The position numbers were made by a program, and so were the translations under genes. DNA of 64,000 bases from Linanthus parryae (Eukaryota; Streptophyta; Magnoliopsida; Ericales; Polemoniaceae): the NCBI GenBank assembly GCA_023055425.1, contig JALGPY010000009.1:17487775-17551774 (forward strand), given 5' to 3'. Every line of letters begins with the position of its first letter. The first letter of the stretch is position 1. Below are positions 1 to 10,567 of this stretch, piece after piece. The notes below the pieces were generated by a model, which saw only the letters and a program-made list of their open reading frames with translations, had not been told where the DNA came from and searched no databases.

Positions 1-583
1 ACCACCCCCACACTGAATGCTTCGTTGTCCTCAACGAATTTAGAGATCATGCAAGAGAACTCAGCAATCAATGTGAAAGGCTAATAGATGAGATGGAGCA
101 TGACATATATAATAAAAGTGACACAAAAATCAGCTAAAGGAACAAGATACTTACAACCACGTCAAGGGTGGAGAAGAAATCGCGCCAAGCAGTCCCCGAG
201 CACAGTAATGGCACCACCATGCCCTTCTAAAGTCGGTGTGTTCTCGCACACCGGGGTCGACTGCCTCCTCTGCTAAAATCCATGTCTGAAGAATCCCCAA
301 CTCGCATGCACGAGTCCCTATGGCGGTCATGTGTGCCATGGCACACCGAGGTAGATTCTCCCATAATTTGCTCAAATATGTCACTTGGAAAACACCATTA
401 GTCCCTCTCTCTATCTCATCTCTCCAAAATAAATAAACAAAACACACGCAACTGTATTAAAAACTAACTCCCTAAATTAACGCAATAAATATGTTGGGTA
501 GCCTCCCAAATAGCGCCGTGTAATTTCAGGTCGACGACCCGACCCAGTTACCTCAAAGAATGTTAAGGAGGTCTAGCACGACG
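1..583 (-). other. 3' noncoding region of element A
   Basis: No convincing protein is seen. Two blocks recur in the internal regions of the 27-kb array: 21-49 is identical to 22375-22403, and about 487-552 closely matches about 22785-22840. On the minus strand the left edge reads as a purine-rich GTGTGGGGG run, like the polypurine tracts of this lineage. The 3' LTR itself is outside the window. Confidence 0.6.
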
Positions 584-781
584 TTACTCCTCCTTTAATT
601 TTTTGTCCTTAATTTTCTGCAGCACATCATGCGCACACACCAGATTTGGCTTCTTTTCTGATTCGAATGGATCGGGCTGCAAAATTGTAGGCAACCCAAG
701 AGAAGGATCCACACTATCTTCTCTGAACTTGATCATAGCCAACTTGTTCTTCCCCTTTCCCGGAACAAATTCTTTGAACAC
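584..781 (-). pseudogene. post-protease tail ORF of element A
   Basis: About 65 codons directly downstream of the protease, lysine-rich and ending in a normal stop just before the 3' noncoding region. The frame continues upstream through ALDSSLV after an in-frame TAG, so it is the C-terminal tail of the gag-protease polyprotein rather than a separate gene. In autonomous gypsy elements the reverse transcriptase would begin here; nothing of that kind is present. No known domain recognised. Confidence 0.5.
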
Positions 782-1295
782 CAGTGATGAATCTAGAGCC
801 TAAATAGTTAACTCCTCAGTCTCTAGATCCACATTTGCGCGCATTGTCTTCAAAAGCGGTCTTCCAAATATAAGCGGAACATCGCGATCCTCCTTGATGT
901 CCACTATCACAAAGTCAGCTGGAAAGAAAAAACGCACCCACTTTCACGAGCAAGTTCTCAATCACCCCTTTTGCTGTAACAATAGAATTGTCTGCCAATT
1001 GAAGACCCATCTTCACTGGGGTTGGCGCACCAATGCCCAATCTCTAAAATAAGGACAATGGCATGAGATTGATACTCGCCCCTAAATCACAAAGACCATG
1101 CGTATGATATCCACCCCCAAGAGTGCAGCCTAGAATGACACTTCGTGGATCTCTCATCTTGGGAATGTTCCTCTGTATAACAGTACTACATGTCTCTGTC
1201 AATTTCACCGTTGCATGAGGGTCTATGCTCTTCTTGCCCCATAAGATTTCCTTCAAGAAATTCTTGTACTTGGGCATCCGAGCAAGTGCTTCCAC
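782..1295 (-). pseudogene. retropepsin-like aspartic protease of element A
   Basis: Aspartic protease that would cleave the gag polyprotein inside the particle. The active-site strand reads CDLGASINLMPLSLF, with DLGA in place of the usual DSGA or DTGA, as is common in Athila-type plant elements. Downstream, LGIGAPTPVKM, LQLADNS, a DFVIVDIKE strand and a PLIFGRPLLKT segment are all recognisable. A stop follows SLF near 1043, a frameshift lies near 935 (a run of A on the plus strand) and a TAG near 800. Without those lesions it would join gag upstream and the lysine-rich tail downstream. Family assignment is from motifs only. Confidence 0.75.
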
Positions 1296-1454
1296 TGATG
1301 GGATGTTTATATGCAGCTGCTTGAATATGTTTAAAATTTTTCCAAAGTGTTCCTCATCATCCTTCTTTATTGCCGCAGGATATGGTATCCGTGGCTCATA
1401 AGTGACCGAATTCGGAGTGTTCTTGGGCTTTTATTTCTTCTCAACCGTGTCCTT

Positions 1455-2035
1455 TTATTGGAGACTCACGGATTTGGGCAACTCTTCACCCAATTCCTTC
1501 TCTATGGCCTTCGTAACTTCAGCTCTCGCATGGCTAGGATATGGAGGATCATGAGTAGTAATGCCACTGCGAGTAGTAATATCTTTGAGCTTCTCAGTAG
1601 GAGGAATGGTATTAGAAGGCAGCATACCTGGTGGAAATTTAGCATTCCGATTGGCAATCTGCCCAATCTGAGTCTCGTGGCTCATAAGTGTGGCTTGCAT
1701 AGAGACAATCGTGCTCTCCATCCTGCCTTGATGAGCAATCAACTTTCTCAATAAATCATTTGTCTCTTGCTCTTCTTGTCGTGGAGCCTGCTGCTGTTCC
1801 TGGTATGACGTACTTGGCTGATGACCCGATGCGTATAACCCACTGTTAGGGTTGGCATAGCTAAAGTTGGGGTGATTGCGGTTGTTGGGATGATAAGTAT
1901 TAGTCCACTGCTGCTGTCATGGTGGACCAATGTAATTCACATCTTCAATGGAGCCATATCCCTGATTCTAATCCGCGAGTAACTCACCCATGGGCTTCAC
2001 CTGTGATGGAGGCTGCATGCCGTGAAATGCTGATG
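1455..2035 (-). pseudogene. C-terminal gag/linker region of element A
   Basis: Continues gag after a frameshift near 2110. It shows an asparagine-rich stretch with NHPNFSYANPN, a glutamine-rich stretch, then QIGQIANRNAKFPPGMLPSN and a DITTRSG motif. That order (NHPNFS, QIGQIAN, LPSNT, TRSG) is characteristic of the region between gag and protease in plant gypsy elements of the Athila/Tat group. In-frame stops occur near 1918 and 1970. The stretch 1296-1454 connects it to the protease and is too damaged to read. Confidence 0.7.
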
Positions 2036-3110
2036 TCATGGATTCCAGCTTCTGCTCCATAGATTCAATTTTGTTGACCAAAGCACCATCCCCAGGTCTC
2101 GAATACCTACGAGTATCATACCTCGTAGTCTCTCTCTGGCCACGTTGTTCAGAAGATCCTGAGCTCGCTGTGACCCAAGTCCCATAAAGTTACCCTCAGC
2201 TAGCATATCCAACCGGTCAGCTGTCTCCTTGTCTAATGCACTGTAGAAGTAATGGAGGAGCTTGTGCCATGGCTCCCCATGATTCGGACATCTACGAAGA
2301 ATTTGGCTGAACTTCCTCCATGCGTCCCCCAATGAACTATTTTCTTCTTGAGTAAAATTTGCAATTTCAGCCATCTGCTGAGCGACTCTGGATGGTGGCA
2401 AATACTTCCTCAGAAACTCATGACAACAATCTGCCCATGTCACAATGCTGCCAGCTGGCAGCTCCATAAGCCACTTCTTAGCTTTTCCAGATAAAGAGAA
2501 AGGAAATAGTAATAGCTTAACTGTTTCATATGGAACTCGTTGGTCGTGCAAGGTAGATGTAATCTGCTCGAATACCAGTAGGTGGTGGTTGGGATCATCT
2601 CCTGGAACTCCGTTGAACGCGCACTCATCACGAACCATATTAATCATATGCTGGCGAACCTCGAAGTGTTGTGCATTGATCTGCGGTCTGATTATGGTAG
2701 GTTGGTAACATGCTGGAGTGGTCCTGAAATAATCCACCATAGGGCGGTCTTCAACCTCACCATTATTATCTGGTGCCGCGGCGTTCTGCCTGTTGTTTCC
2801 CCCGTTCTTTCCAGCGATTTTTGCTACTTGTGCCCCCACACCAGGGCGTGGTTGTGGATTTGGGGGGGGGGGGGGAGGGGGGGGCAAGCGATCAATAATT
2901 TCCTGCATCTCAGCCATTTGAGCCCTAAGCTGCTCAGTATCTTGTGCTCTATTTGCTGCATCCTCTGCAGCTGCTGCTCTAGCTGCTTTCGCATCTTGCA
3001 TATTTTTGCGGATCCTTTAAAACTCATCTCTAGTGTCATCATTAATGGTGACTGAGCTTGAATTCCTCTTGTCTCTACTCTGTGCTCTCAATAAGGATTC
3101 CGGGTTTCAA
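2036..3110 (-). pseudogene. gag capsid region of element A
   Basis: Structural protein of the retrotransposon particle. The longest open part is 321 codons. It has an alanine-rich helical N-terminus, a polyproline run encoded by the G-tract at 2860-2884, then the capsid-like core (FEQITSTLHD, PFSLSGKAKKWL, SLGDAWRKFSQILRRCPNHG, LHYFYSALD), matching the Retrotrans_gag family. Upstream of its ATG the same frame continues as SSVTINDDTRDEF, interrupted by one TAA near 3017, so the true start lies further right. Its last 25 or so codons are out of frame because of an indel near 2110. No zinc knuckle is seen. Confidence 0.85.
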
Positions 3111-3284
3111 ATGTTGGATACAAAGGCTCGTCTCTAGAACAGGTCATGCACCGTGCAAATCAACCTGAAATCACAAAACACACAAAACGTAGGTGAGTAA
3201 CATATATAAATATAAAATTAAAATCCCTAAGGCTAGGAATTATAACTAATTTAGCCGAAGTCCCCGGCAACGGCGCTAAAAACT
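3111..3284 (-). other. 5' leader and primer binding site of element A
   Basis: Short leader between LTR A and gag. Positions 3261-3278 are the complement of the 3' end of plant tRNA-Asp (plus strand TCCCCGGCAACGGCGCTA), with one change from the expected CCA end. A 6-nt spacer separates it from the LTR end. The tRNA assignment follows from the known tRNA-Asp acceptor end. Confidence 0.8.
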
Positions 3285-5117
3285 TGACAAGATCTAACCG
3301 CAAGTGTATGGCTGTCATGTGTAGTAATATCCGGAAATCCGGGTTGTCGAACCCAAGGGACTTTGTTAAAATAGTTATTATCTTAAACCTTATGAGGGCA
3401 AACCGCAAAGTTGTTTGTTGTTCTAATTCTACTAAAAATAAACAAAACAAGATTCTCAATTAATCGAGTGGAATAGGTCACAATTAACGAAGAATGATTT
3501 ATAACGTTACTAATAAGATGGGAAATACCGGGAATTCTCTTTAGGATCACTAAGGATGATATGAGTTATGTTTTGATTCATGAAACACTAACATGACTTC
3601 TATTATTAATCAAGCACTACACAACTCACCGAGTTACCAAGTAAGTTGTCTATGTATAAAATCAAATTTAAACCGAGTTACCAAGCCTAATTCAATTTTA
3701 AGCATGCATTACGTTTATTATTCTACTTTATGATCCTAATCAACACTACCGAGTTACCAAGTAGTGATACAACTAGGTGAAAAGTTCAATTTACCGACTA
3801 AGAATCACGGAGTTACCACGTGAATCCTAACTACGATCAATCCTACGTTAGCTACGCGCAAGAAAGATAGAGATTAAACATAAAATTTTCATAATAATAG
3901 AAGAACATGCTTAATTAAGTTCAAAACGTGAATCAAAATCCCAAAACATCAAGTTCATATCAAACCCTAGCTACAAAACAAGAATTCCCAGTAAAAGAGG
4001 GTTTAGCTACGACAATACATGATCAAGATACAAAGTTTCATGATCATAAACCAAAATACTAGAGAGAGGGAAGAGAAAAGATCAAACAAAGCTTCTCCCA
4101 AGCTCCCCGTAGCTCCAAGCACTTGTCTCCAACTCAAAGATACTGAAAAACTATGCCCTAACCCGTTCTAATATGTTTCCATAGTGTTTAGAACAAGTTA
4201 CAAGTAATTACACAAAATCCCAACGAATCTGCTATTTCTGGCGTTCTCTTCGTAGGAAGAGTTTTCTCTTCGTACGATGACTTTTTCTCTTCGTAGGAAG
4301 ACCTTCGTAGGAAGACTTTTCTCTTTGTAGGAAGACCTTCCCAGATAAGTATTGCAAGCTGTTTTGGGAATAAATTTTCAGCAACTCAAAATTTGGCCAA
4401 GTATAATCTCTTCGTACGAAGAAAAATCTCTTCGTACGAAGAGAAGTCTGGGTCACCCAAAAACATCATTTTTCGATTATTTTACGATTCCTTGCTCGCG
4501 CCTTTGCTTCCTTAAGTATCTCCTCCACCTCGAGACTCCTTTTATGCTATAAAACATTCCCAAATTTCGGGGAACCCTTCATTCATCAATTTAGCTCCTC
4601 GAAAGGCGTGTTTGGCATTTTCGGATCCTTTTGGCCGCGTTTTATCTCTTTGAGCATCCTTTTTGACATAACTTTTTCGTCCGGACTCCGATAAATGTTA
4701 TTTTTGCACCTTTGGATTCCTTTTGCAACGTAGACTTCATCCATGTAGAGAAATTACCGTTTCCAGATCATTTTCTTGTTTTTATCAATTATTTCCCAAT
4801 ATTTGGCGAAAACATCCAAAACGCGCCAAATTTGTCTTTTCTTATATTCCGAAGCTCGTTTCTTCACTCCACTTGATTCCCGCTTACGTGATTCCTGTCG
4901 AACAACAACACAAACACTACCGCGAAGATCAAATGTGATAAGTTATCAAAATCATACTCAAAACCATTGAGAAACGCCCGGATTGTGCATTAAAGCTCAA
5001 AAACATCCAAAAGTGCATTTTCTTCTCAAATTAGCCCAAAATCCATCACTTGCACCGAAACACACACAAATAACAATGTGAAACATACATAGGATAACTC
5101 TGATTAAGGAGTTATCA
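3285..5117 (-). repeat. LTR A (5' LTR of element A)
   Basis: Starts TGACAAG on the plus strand and ends GAGTTATCA, so on the sense strand it runs TGATAACT...TCA with TG/CA termini; 1833 bp. It is bounded on the left by the primer binding site. It contains a cluster of palindromes with a TTCGTACGAA core (4246-4443) and no coding potential. It is similar to LTR B at both ends and along much of its length. Confidence 0.85.
4246..4443. repeat. palindrome cluster in LTR A
   Basis: Repeated CTCTTCG(T)A(C/G)GAAGA units. The copy at 4428-4443 is a perfect 16-bp palindrome, CTCTTCGTACGAAGAG. Several others (for example 4246-4261) have one changed base that breaks perfect symmetry. It sits about 0.7-0.9 kb from the sense-strand start of the LTR, that is in the U3/promoter part. 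Possible roles are hairpins or paired transcription factor sites. Confidence 0.7.
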
Positions 5118-5242
5118 CAAATGCTCGTCTCTAGAACGGGACATGAACCGTACAAGCTAACCTGAAATAACAGATCACGCAAGACGTAGGTGAGGAATTA
5201 TAACTAATTAAGCCGAAGTCCCCGGAAACGGCGCCAAAAACT
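5118..5242 (-). mobile_element. leader remnant and PBS of sister element B
   Basis: Matches the leader of element A (compare 5118-5140 with 3121-3143) and carries its own tRNA-Asp-type primer binding site at 5219-5236, with one mismatch (GGAAACGG instead of GGCAACGG). Only these 125 bp of B's internal region survive between LTR A and LTR B. Either element A inserted in B's leader, or unequal recombination removed the rest. Confidence 0.75.
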
Positions 5243-6637
5243 TGACACGATCTTACCGCAAGTGTACGGTTGTCGCGTGTAGTAGGAATCCTGAAATCCG
5301 GGCTGTCGAACCCAAGGGACTTTGTTAAATCAGTTACTATCTCAAACCTTAATCGACTCGAATGTTTCACGATTGACAAAGAGTGATTTATGAGTTTTCT
5401 AATAAGAGAGAAAATATCGGGAATTCTCTAGGTTCACTAGGGGTGATATAAACTTATGCTTTGATTCGTGAAACATTAACGTGTCTTTTAATATTAATCG
5501 AGCAATGTAAAATTTATCGAGTTACCAAGAAAATTATCTATGCTTATAACCAAAATACACCGAGTTACCAAGTCTATTTCATTTTAAAGCATGCATTAGA
5601 CTTCACAATTCAACTCCAACGATCCTAGCTAACAATAACGAGTTACCAAATATTGATTCAACTAGGTGGATTATTCACTTTACCGACTAACTTTCACAGA
5701 GTTACCGCGTGAATGTCAGTTAAGATTACTCCTACATTAGCTACAAGCAAGAATAATAAAATCTAAACCATAAATAACCCATAATAATAAAAGATATGAT
5801 AGATTGAGTTGAAAACTTGAATCACAATCTCAAAACATAAAGCTTATAGCAAACCCTAGCTACACCAAACGAGAATTCCCAGGAAAAAGGGTTTAGCTAC
5901 TACGATTCATACTCAAAACAACGAGTTTCATGTATCATAAGCAAAAACTAAGGAAAAGAAAGAGTTGAGAATCCAAACGAGTGATCTACAGCTCCCAAGC
6001 TCCAACAATGGATTCTAGCTCTCCAAGACATGTCTTGAACGTGAAAAAACTATTGAAAATCATGACCTAAAACAATTAAATACGTTTAACAATATTACAA
6101 AGTTTGGATAAACTACACAAAAGCCCCAAAATATCCTGCGTTTTTCTGCGATGTCTTCGTACGAAGACTTTTCTCTTCGTTCAAAGAGTCTTCGTGCGAA
6201 GACAATTCCTCTTCGTACGAAGGCCTTCTTATGTAAGTACTGAATGCTTGTTTAGGACGAGATTTTCTGACTTCAAAAATTGGCTAAGTATGATCTCTTC
6301 GTATGAAGACATTTGTCTTCGTACGAAGATTCCTTTTTTTGCACTTCTTCTTTGACTTTTTCTTTGAGTTCCGTGCTTCCGAACCTCGTTTCCATCTCCC
6401 GCATGATCCTCCAAGCCCTGTTTTCCTGTGAATCACAACACAAAAACACAACCCACGATCATATCACAATAAAAACTCAAAATATCCATAGAAACGCCCG
6501 AGTTCAACAAGTAAAGCTCATGAACTCATATTCTCACATGTTAGCATAATTTACTCAAAAGACGACGAATTCTCCATGTTGAGCACGCAAAACGTAAAAA
6601 TATAAGGCATAAAATAACTCCGAAAACGGAGTTATCA
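5243..6637 (-). repeat. LTR B (5' LTR of element B)
   Basis: Plus strand TGACACGATC...GGAGTTATCA, 1395 bp, shorter than LTR A. It is preceded on the left by its primer binding site and followed immediately on the right by copia RNase H sequence at 6638, so the gypsy insertion lies inside Copia-O. The palindrome cluster at 6153-6330 includes a perfect GTCTTCGTACGAAGAC at 6153-6168 and four further TTCGTNYGAA-type units. Confidence 0.85.
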
Positions 6638-7745
6638 GTGATTGCTCCAGTGTTTTTACAATACAAATCTGTTGGATCCACAATACTAGGAACCACACCA
6701 AGCTCAGTAATGAACTTCCTAATCCAAACAACCTTCTTTGCTGCACCCGATGCAGCAATGTATTTAGCCTCATTTTAAGAATCAACAATCGTCTCTTTCT
6801 TGTAACTTTTCTAGCTCACAGCTCCTCCATTCATCTAATACACGAACCCCGACTGTGATCAGAAATCATCTCTGTCGGTTTGGAAGCTTGCATCTGTGTA
6901 ACCCCTTACACACAACTCTTCCTCCCTCCATAGATCAAGAACGCATCCTTAGTTCTTCTCAAGTACTTGAGGATGTTCTTGACCGCTATCCCGTGGCTCT
7001 CACCCGGATTGGACTGATATATGCTTGTCATAATCAATGCGTGAGACACATCTGGTCTAGTGCATAACATGGCGTACATGATGGATCCTATGGCCTAAGC
7101 ATAGGGAACCCTACTCATGTGTTCCTTCTCAATCTCATTGGTAGGACAATCAGCCTTCGAAAGGGTGATTCCATGCGACATGGGCAATAATCCCTTCTTG
7201 GAATCTTGCATGCTGAACCGTTTCAACACCTTGTATACATATGTACTTAGACTTAGGCCTAGTAGCTTCGTCGATCTATCCATATAGATCTTGATACCAA
7301 GTATATAAGCTGAATCCCCTAAGTCCTTCATTGAGAAACACTTTCCTAGTCAATCTTTAACAGCTTGTAGGAATGTCGTTTCCAATGAGTAGTATGTCAT
7401 CCACATACAAGACCAGAAATAAAATAGAGCTCCCGCTAACCTTCTTGTAGACACAAGGTTCATCTACGTTCTTGATGAAAGATAAACTCTTTGACCGCAT
7501 CATCAAAACGTAAATTGCAACTCCTAGAAGCTTGCTTCAACCAATAAATGGATCGCTGCAACTTACACACTTTATGGGCATGCTCTGGATCCTCAAAACC
7601 CCCTGCATGTGTAATGTACACATACTCAAGAAGGTTTCCATAAACAAACGCTGTTTTGACATCCATCTTTCAAATCTTATAATCGTGGTAAGCTACAATA
7701 GCAAGTAAGTTTCGAATGGATTTTGTCATTGCGACTAGGGAAAAG
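6638..7745 (-). pseudogene. Copia-O RNase H and reverse transcriptase (3' half of pol)
   Basis: C-terminal half of a Ty1/copia polyprotein, badly broken. Visible on the minus strand are MDVKTAFVYGNLLEYVY, GFEDPEHAHKVCKLQ, MKDLGDSAYILGIKIYMDRS and LPMSHGITLSKADCP, all reverse-transcriptase segments in several frames, and degraded RNase H sequence from 6660 to 7090. The same segments recur, better preserved, at 49687-50745 and 53677-54735, roughly 85% alike by eye. The right end at 7745 is the insertion point of Copia-N, and the polyprotein resumes at 15279. Confidence 0.85.
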
Positions 7746-7750
7746 GTTTC

Positions 7751-9268
7751 TGAAAGTGTGTAATGTAGAATAAATACAAGACCTAAATACTGTAGAAGGG
7801 GGGGGGAGGTTGAATAGAGTATGGAAACTTTTTGCAAAACTCATATTTTAAACAAATTGGCTTTGTGTGAAACTCAAATCTCAAGGCCTTGAGATTTTAG
7901 AAAACTGTCAGAATCTTTTAAAGGCAAAATAGAAAGCTTCAAGGCCTTGAACTATTACCAGTTCTAAATAGCTTATAAACCCTAGTTTTATTTGAGTTGT
8001 ATGCAGCAGAAAATAACAAAACTGTAAAGTAAAGAACACAAAGCAATTTACAGAGTTTAGTCCCAATGGACCTAATCTCTGCCTGAGGGATCAAATCCCA
8101 CCAGGATTGGGCAAACACTTCTTGGCACTCACACAGAAGTAGCCCTAGATCTTCAAGCCTAAGTGATTTTCCGTACACCTATACAGCGTGTGGCTCCAAA
8201 CCTATCTAGTTTCAGCTACTAACTGCTGAGCTAACAAGAACCTCTTGTTATTCACTTGAACAAACAACCAATAGGTTTAGTGAGGTTTTAGATATACAAA
8301 GGATAAACAGATTACAAAACAGGTGAAGAACACAGTAGAAGAATAAGCTAGTGAAGCCTGGATGTGTTCTTCTGGAAACTGGAATGATTTGATCTTCTGA
8401 AATCTGGAATTGAAGATTGAATGTCTGTGTGTTTGAATGAATGATCTCCCACAAATTTTTCACACTTCTCTCAGTATTCTGCAAGCCTCTATCTTTCAAA
8501 ATTCAAACCAGTCTCTTTATCCACCCACTGCAAGTGAATGAGAGATTTTAGGATCTCAGTTCCTACAAATCCTCCTTCTGTTTTCAACTGAAATTCAAAC
8601 AGCTCTGAGTAGATATCCGTGGAGTTTTTTGAGATTGCTTTTGCACGTTTAACAAACCTGCAACAACATTAAAACACAACAACAACAAAATCAAGAAAAT
8701 AGCAGTACTATGACTGTTTGGTTTTCCAGTTTCTGATAAAAACTGGTTAAAAGATTAGAATAATTATCTGATTAACTTCTGACATATATAAATCATGATA
8801 AACCAGTTTAAGAATCTTAAAAGTCATTAAACAATCACAATTATAAGAATCAAACCCTGCAAGAAAGAATCAAATTAGTTCTGTAAAACTGTCAGCAGCT
8901 CAAGGCACATCTCAAGGCCTTGAAGCTCTGAACATGCTTCACAGTTTTTTCAAATTTAAGTCCAGAAAACTTTGATTCTCCCTGATCAGGACATCTGAAA
9001 TTGAGTTAGATATGTAGACAATGTAAGACATGAATATATGCAGCAAATCTCTGATCTATATAATCAGGTAGCCAATCTGCAACACAAGATTGTTAGAACA
9101 TTCAGCACAATAAAAACAACTCTCAAGGCTTTGAAGCTTTGTCAGTATCTCAAGGCCTTGGAGTATCAAAAATTATTTGCCTATGTCTTTGTCTTTGTCT
9201 TTGTCTTTGTCTTTCATCACTCAAAACAATGACTGTCCAAAACACATTCAAAGGTCTTTGAGTCAACA
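7751..9268 (-). repeat. 3' LTR of Copia-N
   Basis: 1518 bp, plus strand TGAAAGTGTG...GTCAACA, with TG/CA ends. It holds a G-run near 7798, copies of TCAAGGCCTTGA at 7881, 7939 and 8912, variants at 9123 and 9150, and about five tandem copies of TCTTTG near 9187-9215. It is full length, whereas the right LTR lacks about 0.68 kb. Confidence 0.9.
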
Positions 9269-9282
9269 ATCTCCCCCTTGAT
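9269..9282 (-). other. polypurine tract of Copia-N
   Basis: On the minus strand CATCAAGGGGGAGAT abuts the 3' LTR start TGTTGACT. This is where plus-strand DNA synthesis would be primed, and it confirms the minus orientation. Confidence 0.85.
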
Positions 9283-9639
9283 GAAAGACAAAACCCATAA
9301 TCTTGTGTAGATATTCCTGCAACTCCTTATAAGAATTAGATAACCACATATTGCAGATACAATAAAGAATAATACCAATCAAACCATCTTAATACAGATA
9401 ATAAGCAATTCACAAATAATCACAGTAATATAAGAATACAACTGATTAACCAAAACATGATTATTATTATTATTCAAGTAACTGAAAGTAACAGAAAACA
9501 CAAAACAAACACACATAATTTCTCCCCATTTTTGAATTTCATCAAATAAAGGTGAATAAATGTTGGATCATAAATCAGAGTCTTTTAAAAAACTTAAACA
9601 AAATTATTCCAAGAAAGTCAAGGCCTTGAGAACAGAAAA
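9283..9639. other. noncoding 3' region of Copia-N
   Basis: AT-rich spacer between the extra ORF and the polypurine tract. It contains one TCAAGGCCTTGA palindrome (9618-9629) at its right end and no reading frame of note. Confidence 0.5.
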
Positions 9640-10358
9640 GAAGAAAAGAAATAGATAGAAGGTCTAGGCTTTGGTCTTCTCTAATCTTCATTTCTTCTTT
9701 GATGTATGGCCTTACTCTGAGCCTTCTCCAACTTCTTCCTCACTTTCCGCATCATCAGCAGACAGGTTTCCCTCTTGTTCAGCTTCCACTTCTGCAACAA
9801 CTTCTTCAATGATCTCATCCACCTTCTTGTTCTTAACCTGCACTCAATCTCCTTCTGTAGATGCATTAACACCTGTGTCTTCACCAGCATCTTCTTCATC
9901 AGTTTGTTCATACAGATCTTTTGAAGTAAGAACCACTGGAATTGGCTTCGTTCTCTTCTTCAAGAAATCACCTAGCCTCTCATCTGAGTCCACACTGGTG
10001 TCATGACTAGTAGCAGAAGGTATCTTTTCCTGTTCTCCTTCAGTTGGCTTCTTCTTGCTTTCTTGAGAAGATTTCCCCTTTTCTTCTTCTCCAGCCTTTT
10101 TCTTCTCTCCCCTTTCTTCTTATCTGACCTAGGTTGATCACCACCCTGAGTCTCTGTCTCCTTCTGTGGATCAATGCTTGAGCCTTCATCTCCCTTTTTT
10201 GTTCTAGTCTTCTTTGCAGGAGGAGTGTCCTCATGTAAACTCAGAGTATTTTTTGAACCTGAATATGAAATCACAATCTTCTCCTTCTGATTTGCCCTCT
10301 TCTTGGATCTGCCAGAAGGCTTCCCTTGTTGCTGAATTCTGGCTGATTTGCGCTCCAT
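9640..10358 (-). pseudogene. extra charged ORF of Copia-N (unknown; env-like position)
   Basis: Starts at ATG 10358 in a good plant context (ACAATGG). The N-terminus is very basic (MERKSARIQQQGKPSGRSKK, then PPAKKTRTKKGD). A frameshift between about 10040 and 10130 leads into an acidic tail (KIPSATSHDTSVDSDERLGD, DLYEQTDEEDAGEDTG, then DEIIEEVVAEVEAEQEG) interrupted by stops near 9848, 9710 and 9690. No enzyme motif or membrane segment is seen; it looks intrinsically disordered. It lies between the truncated RT and the PPT, where Sireviruses carry an envelope-like ORF. Its 5' flank looks like a plant gene leader (see 10359-10450). It could be that ORF's N-terminus or a captured host fragment; I do not recognise the protein. 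Confidence 0.55.
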
Positions 10359-10450
10359 TGTGGGTTTAGGGTTTTGAGAAGGGAATGAGATTGAGAGAAA
10401 TTGAGAGACAGAGAGAGGAGAGACGTAGAGAATTGAGAGAGAATGAAGAA
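10359..10450 (-). promoter_or_regulatory. CT-rich leader with telo-box-like motif upstream of the extra ORF
   Basis: On the minus strand a CTCTCT-rich stretch (about 10380-10445) is followed by AAAACCCTAAACCC (10361-10375) and then the ATG. CT-rich 5' leaders with AAACCCTAA motifs are typical of plant genes. Whether it has any activity here cannot be told from sequence. Confidence 0.4.
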
Positions 10451-10567
10451 GAATAAGCCATGACTTTCAGCTTAAGTAGGTTGAAAAGGATGAGTCATAA
10501 AAGGACTCTACTAAAATCAACATGCAAAAAGTATCTTGAAAAAATATTTTTGGATATTTTCATCAAG

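Larger units (their letters stand above)
1..5117 (-). mobile_element. Ty3/gypsy-type element A, partial, gag-protease only
   Basis: Minus-strand LTR retrotransposon whose 3' end lies left of the window. Read from right to left it has a 5' LTR (3285-5117), a tRNA-Asp-type primer binding site, gag, a gag linker, a retropepsin and then directly a noncoding 3' region. No reverse transcriptase, RNase H or integrase motif appears between the protease (ending near 790) and the 3' noncoding part. The linker and protease motifs resemble plant Athila/Tat-type gypsy elements. All coding parts carry stops or frameshifts. It was probably non-autonomous even when young; the alternative is an autonomous copy that lost pol by a clean deletion. 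Confidence 0.8.

Noticed and set aside
9187..9215. TCTTTG tandem copies as a regulatory repeat
   Set aside because: A short microsatellite that differs in copy number between the two LTRs; nothing beyond slippage is needed.
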